Assembly (NCBI RefSeq): GCF_000756815.1
Contig: NZ_CCVW01000001.1
Location: forward strand, 434,001 to 498,000
From: Legionella massiliensis
Lineage (GTDB): Bacteria; Pseudomonadota; Gammaproteobacteria; Legionellales; Legionellaceae
Reading direction: 5' to 3'
Length of the DNA stretch: 64,000 bases
In this document: positions 18,916 through 27,253 of the stretch, one piece after another
How the letters are laid out: the number at the start of each line of letters is the position of its first letter
Position numbering within the stretch: the first letter of the stretch is position 1
Made by a program: the position numbers and the translations under genes
Notes under the pieces: model-generated
Databases searched by the model: none
What the model was told of the DNA's origin: nothing
The model's input: the letters and a program-made list of their open reading frames with translations, nothing else

Positions 18916-19060
18916 TGGGACACTTGGGACATCTTGGACACCTTGTAAATAAGGGGCTTTCTGTGTCCCAACTTGTCCCAAGCAGTTTTAAAAATTGGGA
19001 CAGCTCTAGCCCTTGATTTTACTGCTGTCCCAAGTTGTCCCAGATGTCCCAGATGTCCCA
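18916..19060. repeat. GGGACA iteron-like array in two opposed blocks
   Basis: The left part repeats TGGGACA-type words (TGGGACAC, TGGGACAT, TGGACACC) at about 10-base spacing from 18916. The right parts repeat the complement (TGTCCCAA, TGTCCCAA, then TGTCCCAG, TGTCCCAG, TGTCCCAC) to 19060. The spacing near one DNA turn and the two orientations are typical of replication or regulator iterons on P4-like and other integrative elements. No replication gene remains beside it here. Open frames across it are an artefact of the repeats. Confidence 0.6.
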
Positions 19061-19323
19061 CGATTTTATTCATCATCTCAATTTTTATGGGTAAATACAT
19101 AAGCTCTAGGGGTACTAACACCCGGTATCCTTGGCTTCTGGCTTGGGTTTACCATCACAATTCGCGCTAGCACAATAAATCACTCACACCTTAATCAAAA
19201 ACCTTATGCGATATTAATAAAGTCTTGCTTAGCTAGAAAACGATTTATTTTCAACATAATTAATTGTTAAATAATATTCTTTTTCAATATTATGGTATTT
19301 TTTATCAAATAAAAGGAGCTTCA

Positions 19324-19818
19324 ATGAAAGGGTATTTTCTCGCATCTTTACTAGTTTTCTCCACAACTTGCTTTTCTCATACATATTCTAATCCCACTCA
19401 TATGGAGCAATTTAAAAAAACCGGGGTTTGTGAAAATTGTGATTTAAGCGGTATAAATTGGCTTAGTACTAATAAGGAAGGAGCTATTATTCTCAGCAAT
19501 AGTAATTTAATTCGCTCGTCATTAGATTTATTAGGTAGTTTTAATCGGCAGTATTCCAATTTTAGCAACATAGTTGGTCTACGTTTGTCGATGAGCTACG
19601 GAGATTTTTCTTATAGTAACTTCGCTAATGCGGACTTAAGGAATGCACATTTAATCAATAATAATTTCACATCTGCCGATTTTACAAGTGCAAATTTAAC
19701 GGGTGTAAACTTCTCAGGGACAAATCTGTACAAAGCAAAAATATCTCAAGAGCAGCTAAACTCTGTTAGTGAGCTTTGCAATGCTGTACTCCCCAATGGA
19801 CAAGAGAGTGAATGTTAG
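19324..19818 (+). CDS. Secreted pentapeptide-repeat protein
   Basis: A 164-residue protein with an N-terminal signal peptide (KGYFLASLLVFSTTCFS, cleavage near residue 18). The start at 19324 is supported by AGGAGCTTCA just upstream; an in-frame ATG 60 bases earlier would spoil the leader. From residue ~90, A(D/N)LXX-type repeats are visible: YSNFANADLRNAHL, then TSADFTSANLTGVNFSGTNL. Such repeats form a right-handed beta-helix. An earlier single unit, CENCDLSGINW, contains a CxxC. Periplasmic or secreted; the role is unknown. It sits between the iteron array and the AbiE pair. Confidence 0.75.
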   Translation: MKGYFLASLLVFSTTCFSHTYSNPTHMEQFKKTGVCENCDLSGINWLSTNKEGAIILSNSNLIRSSLDLLGSFNRQYSNFSNIVGLRLSMSYGDFSYSNFANADLRNAHLINNNFTSADFTSANLTGVNFSGTNLYKAKISQEQLNSVSELCNAVLPNGQESEC

Positions 19819-19858
19819 CGGGCTGTTTCACAAATAGGAAAGAGCAACCGTCCAATCT

Positions 19859-19952
19859 CTTTAGTTTATATTTATTCTAAAAGTTCTAGTAATCCTCGAA
19901 GTTTTACAGAAAAACTAAACTTTAGTTTATATTTTTGCTAATATTTCTAGTA
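19859..19952 (+). promoter_or_regulatory. Operator-like direct repeats before abiE
   Basis: Two copies of CTTTAGTTTATATTT...TTCTAGTA occur at 19859-19892 and 19920-19952, with identical 25-base internal spacing and a 61-base period. The second copy overlaps the abiEi start codon. It is also the right half of a perfect palindrome AAACTAAA-C-TTTAGTTT (19912-19928). AbiEi antitoxins repress their own operon by binding repeats upstream, so these are probably its operators. Confidence 0.55.
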
Positions 19953-20728
19953 TGACTAGAAATAATGAATCAAAAATAAACTATTTTATGGTTACTGCCC
20001 CTTCAGGGGTGGTATTAACTTCTGCTTGGCTTAAGAATCATGGAGTATCAGCAAAGCTGGCATGGTGGTATGTCCACTCTGGATTACTGGAAAAGCTAGG
20101 TACGAATGCATATAAAAAAGCCGGAACTCGCATCACTTGGGCGGGCGCTATAAATGCATTACAAAGCCAGCTAGATATCCCTATTCATGTAGGGGGTAAA
20201 ACTGCATTACATTTATTAGGACTAGGACATTTTATACCCATGCAAGGAATGCAAGAAGTGATGTTATTTGCTCCTCCAAACACTAAGATACCTAAATGGC
20301 TATTAGCACTGCAATGGGATGCAAAATTTGAATTATATAAATCCTCGCTATTTAATGATGCTAATAATGAAATAGGGTTTATAGAACGCTCAATCAATGA
20401 AATAAATTTAAAGTTATCAAGTCCTGAAAGAGCAGCAATGGAATTACTTTACCTATACCCTAAACATCAATCATTCGATGAAATAGCTTATCTAATAGAA
20501 AACTTAGGCCAATTAAGGCCAAAGCTAGTTCAAACACTCTTGCAAAATTGTAATTCAATCAAAGTAAAAAGACTTTTTTTACACTTAAGTGAGCAATTTA
20601 ATCATTCATGGCTTTCCAGCCTAGACATAACAAAAATTGATTTAGGAAAAGGCAAGCGAGAGTTAGGTGATGGAGGCAAGTACTATTCTAAATATAAGCT
20701 ATCTCTACCTGAAATAAAGGAATCATAA
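19952..20728 (+). CDS. abiEi: AbiEi-type antitoxin, type IV toxin-antitoxin system
   Basis: A 258-residue protein. Residues ~15-70 (APSGVVLTSAWLKNHGVSAKLAWWYVHSG, read in two pieces) form the winged-helix DNA-binding region of AbiEi, followed by GGKTALHLLGLGHF near 83-96 and a C-terminal domain with SPERAAMELLYLYP near 152-165. In characterised systems AbiEi represses the operon and its C-terminal domain counters the toxin without stable binding. The next gene begins one base after its stop, so the two are coupled. The pair gives phage-abortive infection or mobile-element stability in other bacteria; here it lies within the tRNA-Asn island. Confidence 0.85.
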   Translation: MTRNNESKINYFMVTAPSGVVLTSAWLKNHGVSAKLAWWYVHSGLLEKLGTNAYKKAGTRITWAGAINALQSQLDIPIHVGGKTALHLLGLGHFIPMQGMQEVMLFAPPNTKIPKWLLALQWDAKFELYKSSLFNDANNEIGFIERSINEINLKLSSPERAAMELLYLYPKHQSFDEIAYLIENLGQLRPKLVQTLLQNCNSIKVKRLFLHLSEQFNHSWLSSLDITKIDLGKGKRELGDGGKYYSKYKLSLPEIKES

Positions 20729-20729
20729 A

Positions 20730-21656
20730 TTGAGTTTTGAAGAAGTTTATAAAAATCAGGTAGCGCTATTGCTTGAGGTATTACCAGTAGTTAGTCACTT
20801 TAAATGTTTTGCTTTAAAAGGTGGTACAGCAATCAATTTATTCATTCGAGATATGCCGCGTTTAAGCGTTGATATAGATCTAACTTATTTACCGATTGAA
20901 AGTAGAGATATTTTTCTTGTAAATATTAAAACTGAGCTGATAAAAATGAAACAGTTCATAGAGAACCAGGGCTTAGTGGCCAAAGAAGTAATCACAAAAA
21001 AAGGAACTCTAGCAAAACTGCAAGTTTTTGCCAAAAATGCCATGATTAAAATTGAGCCTAATTTTGTGCTTAGAGGCTCTGTTTTTGCTTGTGAAGAACA
21101 GGAATTATGCGAAAAAGCGCAGGATCAATTTTTAAAGTTCATGCGTATCAATACCTTATCTATTGCTGATCTATATGGAGGCAAAATCTGTGCTGCATTA
21201 GATAGATATCATCCTCGAGATTTGTTTGATTTAAAGCTTTTATTGGACAACCAAGGCTTAACTGAACAAATCAGACAAGCATTTATTGTATATCTTGCTA
21301 GCGGTTCTAGACCCATGCATGAACTTCTTGATCCTAAAATCAGTGAAGTATCAAAACAGGAGTTTGAAAAAACATTTAAAAATGAGTTCTTAGGGATGAC
21401 CGATACTCCCATTTCTCACGAAGAATTAAGCAACATTAGATCGAATTTACCAAGTTTACTGCTAACTTCTTTTACAGATAGTGAAAGAAAATTTTTACTT
21501 ACATTGAAATCGGGCAGTCCAGATTGGTCGCTACTTCCCGTTAAAGGGATTGAAACTCTTCCAGGAATTCAGTGGAAGCTAAAAAATATTAATAAAATCC
21601 CTGATGATAAAAAGAAAGAACAGCTTAATAAGTTAAAACATATTTTAGATATGTAA
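20730..21656 (+). CDS. abiEii: AbiEii-type nucleotidyltransferase toxin
   Basis: A 308-residue toxin starting at TTG, directly after the antitoxin stop. The nucleotidyltransferase motif is intact: LKGGTAINLFIRDMPRLSVD followed by IDLTY (residues ~27-51, with the two catalytic Asp). A later motif LYGGKICAALDRYHPRDLFD (~149-168) supplies the conserved Lys and RD. DNA polymerase beta-fold toxins of this group transfer nucleotides, for tested members onto tRNA acceptor ends. Its length and motifs look complete, so the pair could be active. It is convergent with the yhcG remnant. Confidence 0.87.
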   Translation: MSFEEVYKNQVALLLEVLPVVSHFKCFALKGGTAINLFIRDMPRLSVDIDLTYLPIESRDIFLVNIKTELIKMKQFIENQGLVAKEVITKKGTLAKLQVFAKNAMIKIEPNFVLRGSVFACEEQELCEKAQDQFLKFMRINTLSIADLYGGKICAALDRYHPRDLFDLKLLLDNQGLTEQIRQAFIVYLASGSRPMHELLDPKISEVSKQEFEKTFKNEFLGMTDTPISHEELSNIRSNLPSLLLTSFTDSERKFLLTLKSGSPDWSLLPVKGIETLPGIQWKLKNINKIPDDKKKEQLNKLKHILDM

Positions 21657-21835
21657 AGATGGTTTGTCTTCGATGACCATTAAGTCTAAATTTATTGGGT
21701 GTCTGTTGTAAGTAAGCAGAATTATCAAACATCCTTGAATTACCAATGTAGTAATTGGGGCACAACCTGTGCCCTAATTTTGAATTCGGGATAAGCTCCC
21801 CTGCTATATCCCGTGCTTTATATTTTAAAAATTCA

Positions 21836-22900
21836 CTAATCTCCTTTTGTCGACTCATTTAATTCAGCTTCAATTTCCTCAACTATCGGTAAACTGCCCT
21901 TCAAGTCAGTCGGAATTGATTTAGATAAGGTATATTCTGAAACACCTATGGGAGCACTAATGTTTCGCAGCGCATATTCTGCAATGACTTTATTTTTCGA
22001 TTTGCATAGCAAGATTCCAATCGTTTGGTTATCTCCAGGCTTTCGAAATTGATCATCAACAGCGGCAAGATAAAATCCCAATTGCCATGTATGTTCCGGT
22101 TTAAATTTTGTATTTTTCAATTCGATGACTACAAATGCTCGCAATTCGAGGTGGTAAAACAATAGATCAACAAAAAACTCTTGCTCATCAAAGGTTAGGG
22201 GGACTTGAGAACCCACAAAGGCGAAACCTTGGCCGAGCTCAATGAGAAAATCACGGATATGGGTAATTAGTGCATTTTCAATAGATCGTTCATGGGCTTT
22301 GCCTTGAATAGTCAAAAAATCAAAGTTATAGGGATCTTTTAATATTTCATTGGCTAATTCAGATTGTGCTTCGGGTAAGTACTTATGGAAATTGGATGTT
22401 TTTTTACCATCCATAGCTTGACGTTCATACAACTCGCTCTCAACTTGCATCTCTAAAACAGCCCGCGACCAGCCATTCTTAATGGTTTGAACTGCATACC
22501 ATTCGCGCGCGTTCTCATCTTTAACCATCTGAATCAGCCGTACAATATGCCCCCATGGCAATTGCGGCACAGCTTGTGCCGTAATTGAAAAGCTAGGATA
22601 TAAGGTTGCAAATTTCTTCATCCGTTGAAGATTACTAACAGAAAATCCCTGCATTTCAGGAAATGCTTCGCGCATGTCATGCGAAAACTGCTCTAAAAAC
22701 CCAGTACCCCATTGATGGCTTTTTTGCTTCTCATTAAGCTAAGTACCAAGCCCCCAATAGAATTGAATTAATTCACTATTGGCGGCAAGAGCTGCACGGA
22801 TTTGAGCCGTCTGTAACCTTGTTTTGATATCAGTGAGGAAATGCCTGTAATCTTGGTTTAAACGTAATACGTCATCTTGAACTTTAACTTCTTTACTCAT
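21836..22900 (-). pseudogene. yhcG/DUF1016 PD-(D/E)XK nuclease gene with in-frame TAG
   Basis: The full gene would run from ATG at 22898-22900. Its first 53 codons (KVQDDVLRLNQDYRHFLTDI, then ELIQFYWGLGT) match the YhcG N-terminal domain, then a TAG stops translation. The same frame resumes (EKQKSHQWGTGFLEQFSHDM) and reaches the C-terminal nuclease: FVDLLFYHLELRAFVVIELKN, with Asp and ExK of the PD-(D/E)XK fold. Reinitiation at ATG 22675 could give a 279-residue protein with a full nuclease domain. YhcG-like nucleases occur with restriction-modification and defence loci. Its first codons overlap the end of the integrase (ATGAGTAA), so the two were co-transcribed. Confidence 0.75.
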
Positions 22901-23627
22901 GAACTGCTCCTTGTGGTTGGATTGTTATTAGTGTTGCGGACGGTTGGACACCCATACACTTCAAAAAATAATCGGTAATCTGCTGCATCGGTTTTCTTAG
23001 CCGCTCAACATCGGTCACGATATATCCGGCAGTGATATCACCGTTCATTTTATGGTTCATCAAACGCTTTAACGCATAAGCTGAGATATCCAGCCCCTCG
23101 GCAATGGTAATAAAGGTTCGTCTTAAATCATGAACCGTAAAATGAATGCCTGAGAGCTTGGTTACATTGGCCATTTGCTTGCGTGGCTCAATAATATGAC
23201 CTGCGGCTCCCGTGCCAGGAAAAACATAGACACTAATCCTTTTTTGGCTGCGTGATAATAGCAGCTCATAGAGATAGCTTGAAAGCGGGAGGGTATGGGA
23301 TTCATGGTTCTTGGTATCAAGTACGGTTAAGGTTTTCGCGTCTAAATCAACTTGATCCCAACGTAATTTAGCGGCTTCCTGACGACGTAACCCTGTAAGG
23401 AGTATCAACAGGAGATAATCCCGAAAGACTTCATTCTGTAATTGTTGTACTCCAGCGTACCAGGGAGCTAATTCATGGGCTTTAATAAAGGTTTGGCGAC
23501 GTTCGACCCGATACCAAGCACGGGTTTGTGATAAGCGTTTGACAGGATTTTCGGTAATCAATGACTTACCTTGGATATCTTCATATTGACCGGCAGCAAA
23601 ATTAAAAAGTGCGCGCAGTAGACGCAT
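22893..23627 (-). pseudogene. N-terminally truncated P4-type tyrosine integrase
   Basis: 244 residues covering part of the core-binding and all of the catalytic domain. Catalytic residues are visible: Arg in LTGLRRQEAAKLRW (near 82), His and Arg in VHDLRRTF (near 167), a second His in RLMNHKM (near 189), and Tyr in TAGYIVTD (near 200). Full-length relatives are about 400 residues; the arm-binding domain and ~170 residues are missing, and an in-frame TGA lies directly before the ATG. Hence it cannot recognise att sites normally. It is at the right-hand end of the island, about 9 kb from tRNA-Asn, whereas active integrases usually sit beside the tRNA. Confidence 0.75.
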
Positions 23628-23830
23628 GGCTCATCCCCATTTCCGGGGGCACGAATCAAGAACCTCTCCAATATCCTCAATATATGAGCCCCCGTGCTAA
23701 ACTAACGTCATGAATACTTCTGAGGGTTATCGCTTTTTGCATCACAGCAACCGCTTGTTCACGAATGATTAAATACAGGAAGGGATTCATAGGATTGAGC
23801 TTCAAAATACACTTTAATGAGAGATCTAAA

Positions 23831-24475
23831 ATGAAAAGAGAATCACACCTATTTGCCTGTCATAAATTCCTTGAAGAGCAGGGAAGTCAAATCTTGATTT
23901 GTTTGGCCAAAGTTGATTTTCGCAATACCTCAGAAATCGAAATCCTTCACAAGCAACTTGAAGATTATTTAACAACGTTGGCGAATCATGCCCGATGGGA
24001 AGAGGAATTTATTTTTAATAAATTTTTTACCAAAGACGAGGTTTCATCGCTTTTTGGGGAGCATTCGGAACTTGAGAGTTCTGGTGGAAAATTAATAGAA
24101 GCGCTTAAAGAACTTTTGAATTTATCCCCGCAATCAAGATTATACAAAGGTAAACTGTTCTATTTAGAATTTAGAAAATTCCATGCTGTTAATCTTATTC
24201 ATTTCTATGATGAGGAAACAGCCTTCTTAAGCTTGTTGCAAGAAAGGGCGACCGATGCTGAAATCAGAGCTATAGACAAGCCTATTTATCAGGGCATGAG
24301 TGACAATGATATGGTGGAAATGCTTGAGCTGCTCCTACCTCCAACCAATATTTCGGAAAAGAAGAATATTCTTGATGACTTGAGAGCCTTTAATGCCAAC
24401 AATTTTGAGTTGGCTCTCCCCAAAATACAAAAGATTCTTACATCAACGGAAGCGGCAGAGATTTTAAGGGTATAG
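23831..24475 (+). CDS. Hemerythrin-like domain protein
   Basis: A 214-residue protein. The first ~140 residues are a four-helix hemerythrin-like bundle: HLFACHKFLEEQG, then LANHARWEEEFIFNKFF, SSLFGEHSELESSG and FRKFHAVNLIHFYDEE give His/Glu ligands spaced as in diiron HHE domains. Such domains bind oxygen, NO or regulate iron and redox state. The last 70 residues are a further helical part (MVEMLELLLPP, KIQKILTSTEAAEIL). The start is the Met of MKRESHLF; an ATG 66 bases upstream is in frame but adds a non-conserved tail. Part of the accessory region beyond the island. Confidence 0.65.
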   Translation: MKRESHLFACHKFLEEQGSQILICLAKVDFRNTSEIEILHKQLEDYLTTLANHARWEEEFIFNKFFTKDEVSSLFGEHSELESSGGKLIEALKELLNLSPQSRLYKGKLFYLEFRKFHAVNLIHFYDEETAFLSLLQERATDAEIRAIDKPIYQGMSDNDMVEMLELLLPPTNISEKKNILDDLRAFNANNFELALPKIQKILTSTEAAEILRV

Positions 24476-24535
24476 CAGGAAACGCCCGCATTTCGCTCTC
24501 TAGTAAATTAAAAATTAGATACCAGGAATAAATTG

Positions 24536-25495
24536 ATGGATAACACAAGGTTGAATCAAACCCTCTCTACTATTCAGACCTTTGAAGGCTATGAAAAACT
24601 CAAGCAACACATTGAAAATGATTTGGCTAGAGTAATTATTCATAAGCACCAATTACCTGAGGCATCATTAGCGCTATTTTCTGATGGCACAAATATCGTC
24701 TTTTCCTACGGAGAAAAAGTCATTAAGATTTTTCCACCCGTTCACCAAGACCAATTTGAAAGCGAACGATTAGTATTAAAAAGTTTAGAGGGAAAACTTT
24801 CGATAAAGACGCCAACACTCGAGCACGAAGGAGAAATATTTGGCTGGCCATATCTCATCATTAGTAAGCTCGAAGGAACAAATCTAGAAACCCTCTGGGA
24901 AACTATGCCCTACAGCAATAAAGTAGTCATTCTTCGTGAATTGGGAGCGCTTATTCGAGAGGTTCATGCTTTACCAACTGAAGGACTTGAGACAATTGAT
25001 TGCTCTTGGCCACGGTTTCTTGAAAAACAAATAGCAAATTGCGTAGAACAACACCGAAGCAAAGGACTTCCTACAGCATTACTGCAACAGTTGCCCACCT
25101 ACCTTAATTCAGGCAAAGAAATATTACCGGAGTTCAAAAAGGCAGTTATATTAACGGGCGAATATACCCCGATGAATTTCTTAGTAATTAACGTGGATGC
25201 TGTTTGGCATATCAATGGATTGATTGATTTTGGAGATGCCATGCTCGGTTTACCACAATATGATTTGCTAGGTCCTGGTGCTTTTCTTATCCAGGGCGAC
25301 AAGCAATTACTAAGAGAATTTTTAGCAGCTTATGGCTATTTACCTCATGAGTTAACGGATAAATTGAGTCATCAGTTGACAACCTTAATGCTGCTCCACC
25401 GATATAGCAATTTGAATATTCAAGTACGAATTCCCGATTGGCAAGAGAGAGTTCAAAGTTTGAAGGATTTAGAACGCTTAGTTTGGGGACTTTGA
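24536..25495 (+). CDS. Aminoglycoside-phosphotransferase-like kinase
   Basis: A 319-residue APH/choline-kinase-fold protein. The lobe with VFSYGEKVIKIFPP carries the ATP-site Lys (near residue 65), then WPYLIISKLEG is the hinge. The catalytic loop reads ILTGEYTPMNFLV rather than HGDxxxxN: the base Asp is replaced by Glu and the His by Thr, while Asn and the IDFGD metal motif are kept. The substrate is unknown; an antibiotic kinase is only one option. The start is the second of two adjacent initiation codons (TTG then ATG). It is followed by an AraC-type regulator. Confidence 0.65.
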   Translation: MDNTRLNQTLSTIQTFEGYEKLKQHIENDLARVIIHKHQLPEASLALFSDGTNIVFSYGEKVIKIFPPVHQDQFESERLVLKSLEGKLSIKTPTLEHEGEIFGWPYLIISKLEGTNLETLWETMPYSNKVVILRELGALIREVHALPTEGLETIDCSWPRFLEKQIANCVEQHRSKGLPTALLQQLPTYLNSGKEILPEFKKAVILTGEYTPMNFLVINVDAVWHINGLIDFGDAMLGLPQYDLLGPGAFLIQGDKQLLREFLAAYGYLPHELTDKLSHQLTTLMLLHRYSNLNIQVRIPDWQERVQSLKDLERLVWGL

Positions 25496-25589
25496 AAGCA
25501 ATCACTTTAGCAATATTGGTCAAACACTCCATTTAAGATAGGTTTAACCTTAGTTTTGTGAATGAAACGATAATTTGAGTGAGAACAGT

Positions 25590-26438
25590 ATGAATTATGA
25601 GCGCCAATTAAAAAAGGTAATCGAGTTTATTGGTAAACATCTTGACGACAAACTCACTTTAGCGCAATTGAGCGATGTAGCCTGCTTTTCAAAATATCAT
25701 TTTCATCGTTTATTTACAGCGTTTACTGGCCTATCTTTGCAACAATATATTCGTTGGCTTCGTCTAAAAAGAGCAGCTCATCAATTAATTGTTAATAAGG
25801 ATACATCCATTATTGAAATTGCAATCAATGCGGGGTTCGAATCGCATGAATCTTTCACGCGAGCCTTTAAACAAACTTGTAATTTAGCCCCAAGTGAGTT
25901 TAGAGCTCAATCAAGCTGGCAAGCCTGGGAGCAGCCACCGTATTGTTTGCCTAAACAAGGTGAAATGACTATGAATGTTACTATCAAAAATATAAAAGCG
26001 AGACGCTTAGCTGTATTAGAACATCGCGGCGATCCTCAAAAAGTGGGCGATAGTGTTAATCGATTAATTAGCTGGGCTAAAGCCCAAACTATTAACCTGA
26101 AACCTAAAGCCGGAGAGGCGTTCGGGTTTGGATATGACGACCCTCAAACTACACCACCAGAAGAGTTTCGTTTTGATCTTGGTATAACTGTGCCAGAACA
26201 ATTGAAACTTCAAGGCGAGATAATTGAAAAACGATTACCCGAAGGTCGATATGCAGTAGCTATACATAAAGGTTCTCGTAATAACATGGGTGAGACTATC
26301 TATGGCTTATATCGTGATTGGTTACCAAAATCCGGTGAAGAGCTAGGCGATTTGCCCTGTATTTTTTGTTATTACAATTTTGATCATGAGGTTGCTGAAA
26401 CCGAACTAATAACGGAGTGCTGGTTACTTTTAAAATAA
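25590..26438 (+). CDS. AraC-family regulator with GyrI-like effector domain
   Basis: A 282-residue protein. Residues ~5-105 hold two helix-turn-helix motifs of AraC/XylS type (LTLAQLSDVACFSKYHFHRL and IIEIAINAGFESHESFTRAF). Residues ~125-280 form a GyrI/SbmC-like small-molecule-binding domain (VTIKNIKARRLAVLEHRG to YRDWLPKSGE). This Rob/BmrR-like architecture senses drugs or toxic organics and activates export or resistance genes, so the APH-like kinase upstream and the ABC exporter downstream are plausible targets. The ATG at 25590 is preferred over a TTG five codons earlier. Confidence 0.8.
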   Translation: MNYERQLKKVIEFIGKHLDDKLTLAQLSDVACFSKYHFHRLFTAFTGLSLQQYIRWLRLKRAAHQLIVNKDTSIIEIAINAGFESHESFTRAFKQTCNLAPSEFRAQSSWQAWEQPPYCLPKQGEMTMNVTIKNIKARRLAVLEHRGDPQKVGDSVNRLISWAKAQTINLKPKAGEAFGFGYDDPQTTPPEEFRFDLGITVPEQLKLQGEIIEKRLPEGRYAVAIHKGSRNNMGETIYGLYRDWLPKSGEELGDLPCIFCYYNFDHEVAETELITECWLLLK

Positions 26439-26477
26439 TCAATAAATTGGACGAGCGGTAAAATAGTAATAGGCCAC

Positions 26478-26575
26478 GTCATCCTGAATGAGACATCGTG
26501 CTAATCCCGGAGATCCCTCACTATGTTCGGGATGACGGGGTCTTTATCGATGTTTGCTCCAAAGGGGCTGGGGCT
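26478..26575. repeat. Left inverted repeat flanking the ABC-exporter cassette
   Basis: A segment including GTCATCCTGAATGAG, GCTAATCCCGGAGATCCCTC and CGGGGTCTTTATCGATG recurs in inverted orientation at 29036-29135, with about 90 per cent identity by eye. The GGATCTCCGGGATTAGCACG core also occurs in the hairpin at 36459-36534 and partly near 51380, so it is a REP-like family. Together the two copies bracket 26663-29049. Confidence 0.65.
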
Positions 26576-26662
26576 CTCAGGATGACGACCGTTCGATTCA
26601 TTAACAGTAACAATTTGAGATACACTCAACGAAAAATATCTCCTCAGCTAAAGGATTAGTAC

Positions 26663-27253
26663 ATGGCTAGGCTAAAGAAAAGCTCGCTTAGAAACTTGAA
26701 TAGATATTCTTGGTCTATTCTTATTGCATTTATTTGTGCAAACTTTTCAATGCAGTATCATGCACCCTATGTTTCCTTTGAAGGTTTTTTACAGACGTTC
26801 CCCCTGATTGTTCTAGTGGTTTTTCGATGCGAAAGGTTAGCACCTCTTATCAGTCAACCGGAGTATCACTTAAATAAACAAGAGTTATTTCTGCGAGATT
26901 CATTCATTCTAAGTTTCAGTTTCTTATTGGCTTGCCTTATTTCATTATTATTTCAGTATGACAATAGTGATGTAAGAGGCTGGTGGTCATTCATTATTTA
27001 CCTTTTCGCCTTGTACGGTTTATTTTTCTCCCTTACTTTTTCAATCATGGCTCTTTTAATAAAAAACCATAAAAGATATACCCTAATTTTTTCATTCCTA
27101 ATAATATTCTTCATCTCATTGGGTAAATTTTTCCCTCATTATATATCCATCCCATTAATAGGAGAGGTTGATTCTTTCTTTGCATTTGCAGGCTCATTAC
27201 TAATCTTTCATTGCTTATTTGCTATCAGTTATAAAATTGCTTGTAAGCTATAA
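26663..27253 (+). CDS. Membrane protein of unknown function, coupled to the ABC exporter
   Basis: A 196-residue protein with about five or six hydrophobic segments (for example ILIAFICANFS, TFPLIVLVVF, SFLLACLISLLFQ, YTLIFSFLIIFFISL). No family was recognised. Its stop codon shares a base with the ATG of the ABC gene (TAATG), a strong sign of co-translation. A role as accessory subunit or immunity-like membrane protein is possible but unproven. Confidence 0.6.
   Translation: MARLKKSSLRNLNRYSWSILIAFICANFSMQYHAPYVSFEGFLQTFPLIVLVVFRCERLAPLISQPEYHLNKQELFLRDSFILSFSFLLACLISLLFQYDNSDVRGWWSFIIYLFALYGLFFSLTFSIMALLIKNHKRYTLIFSFLIIFFISLGKFFPHYISIPLIGEVDSFFAFAGSLLIFHCLFAISYKIACKL

Noticed and set aside
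18916-19060. Possible CRISPR array
   Set aside because: The repeated word is only about 7-8 bases, spacing is about 10 bases, and copies occur in both orientations; no direct repeats of 24-37 bases with unique spacers exist anywhere in the window.
18849-19170. Open frames on both strands encoding GHLGHLGQLG- and CPRCPRCP-like repeats
   Set aside because: They are translations of the GGGACA repeat array, without ribosome-binding sites or family resemblance.
21625-21858. A 77-codon minus-strand frame overlapping the end of yhcG
   Set aside because: It starts inside yhcG, has no recognisable family, and may be chance coding after the nuclease gene; a remnant gene cannot be excluded.
23628-23700. 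attR copy of the tRNA-Asn 3' end
   Set aside because: The nearest resemblance (TGGCTCATCCCC...) matches only the first few bases of the tRNA complement.
14007-23700. Complete prophage
   Set aside because: No capsid, tail, terminase, portal or lysis genes occur in the window.
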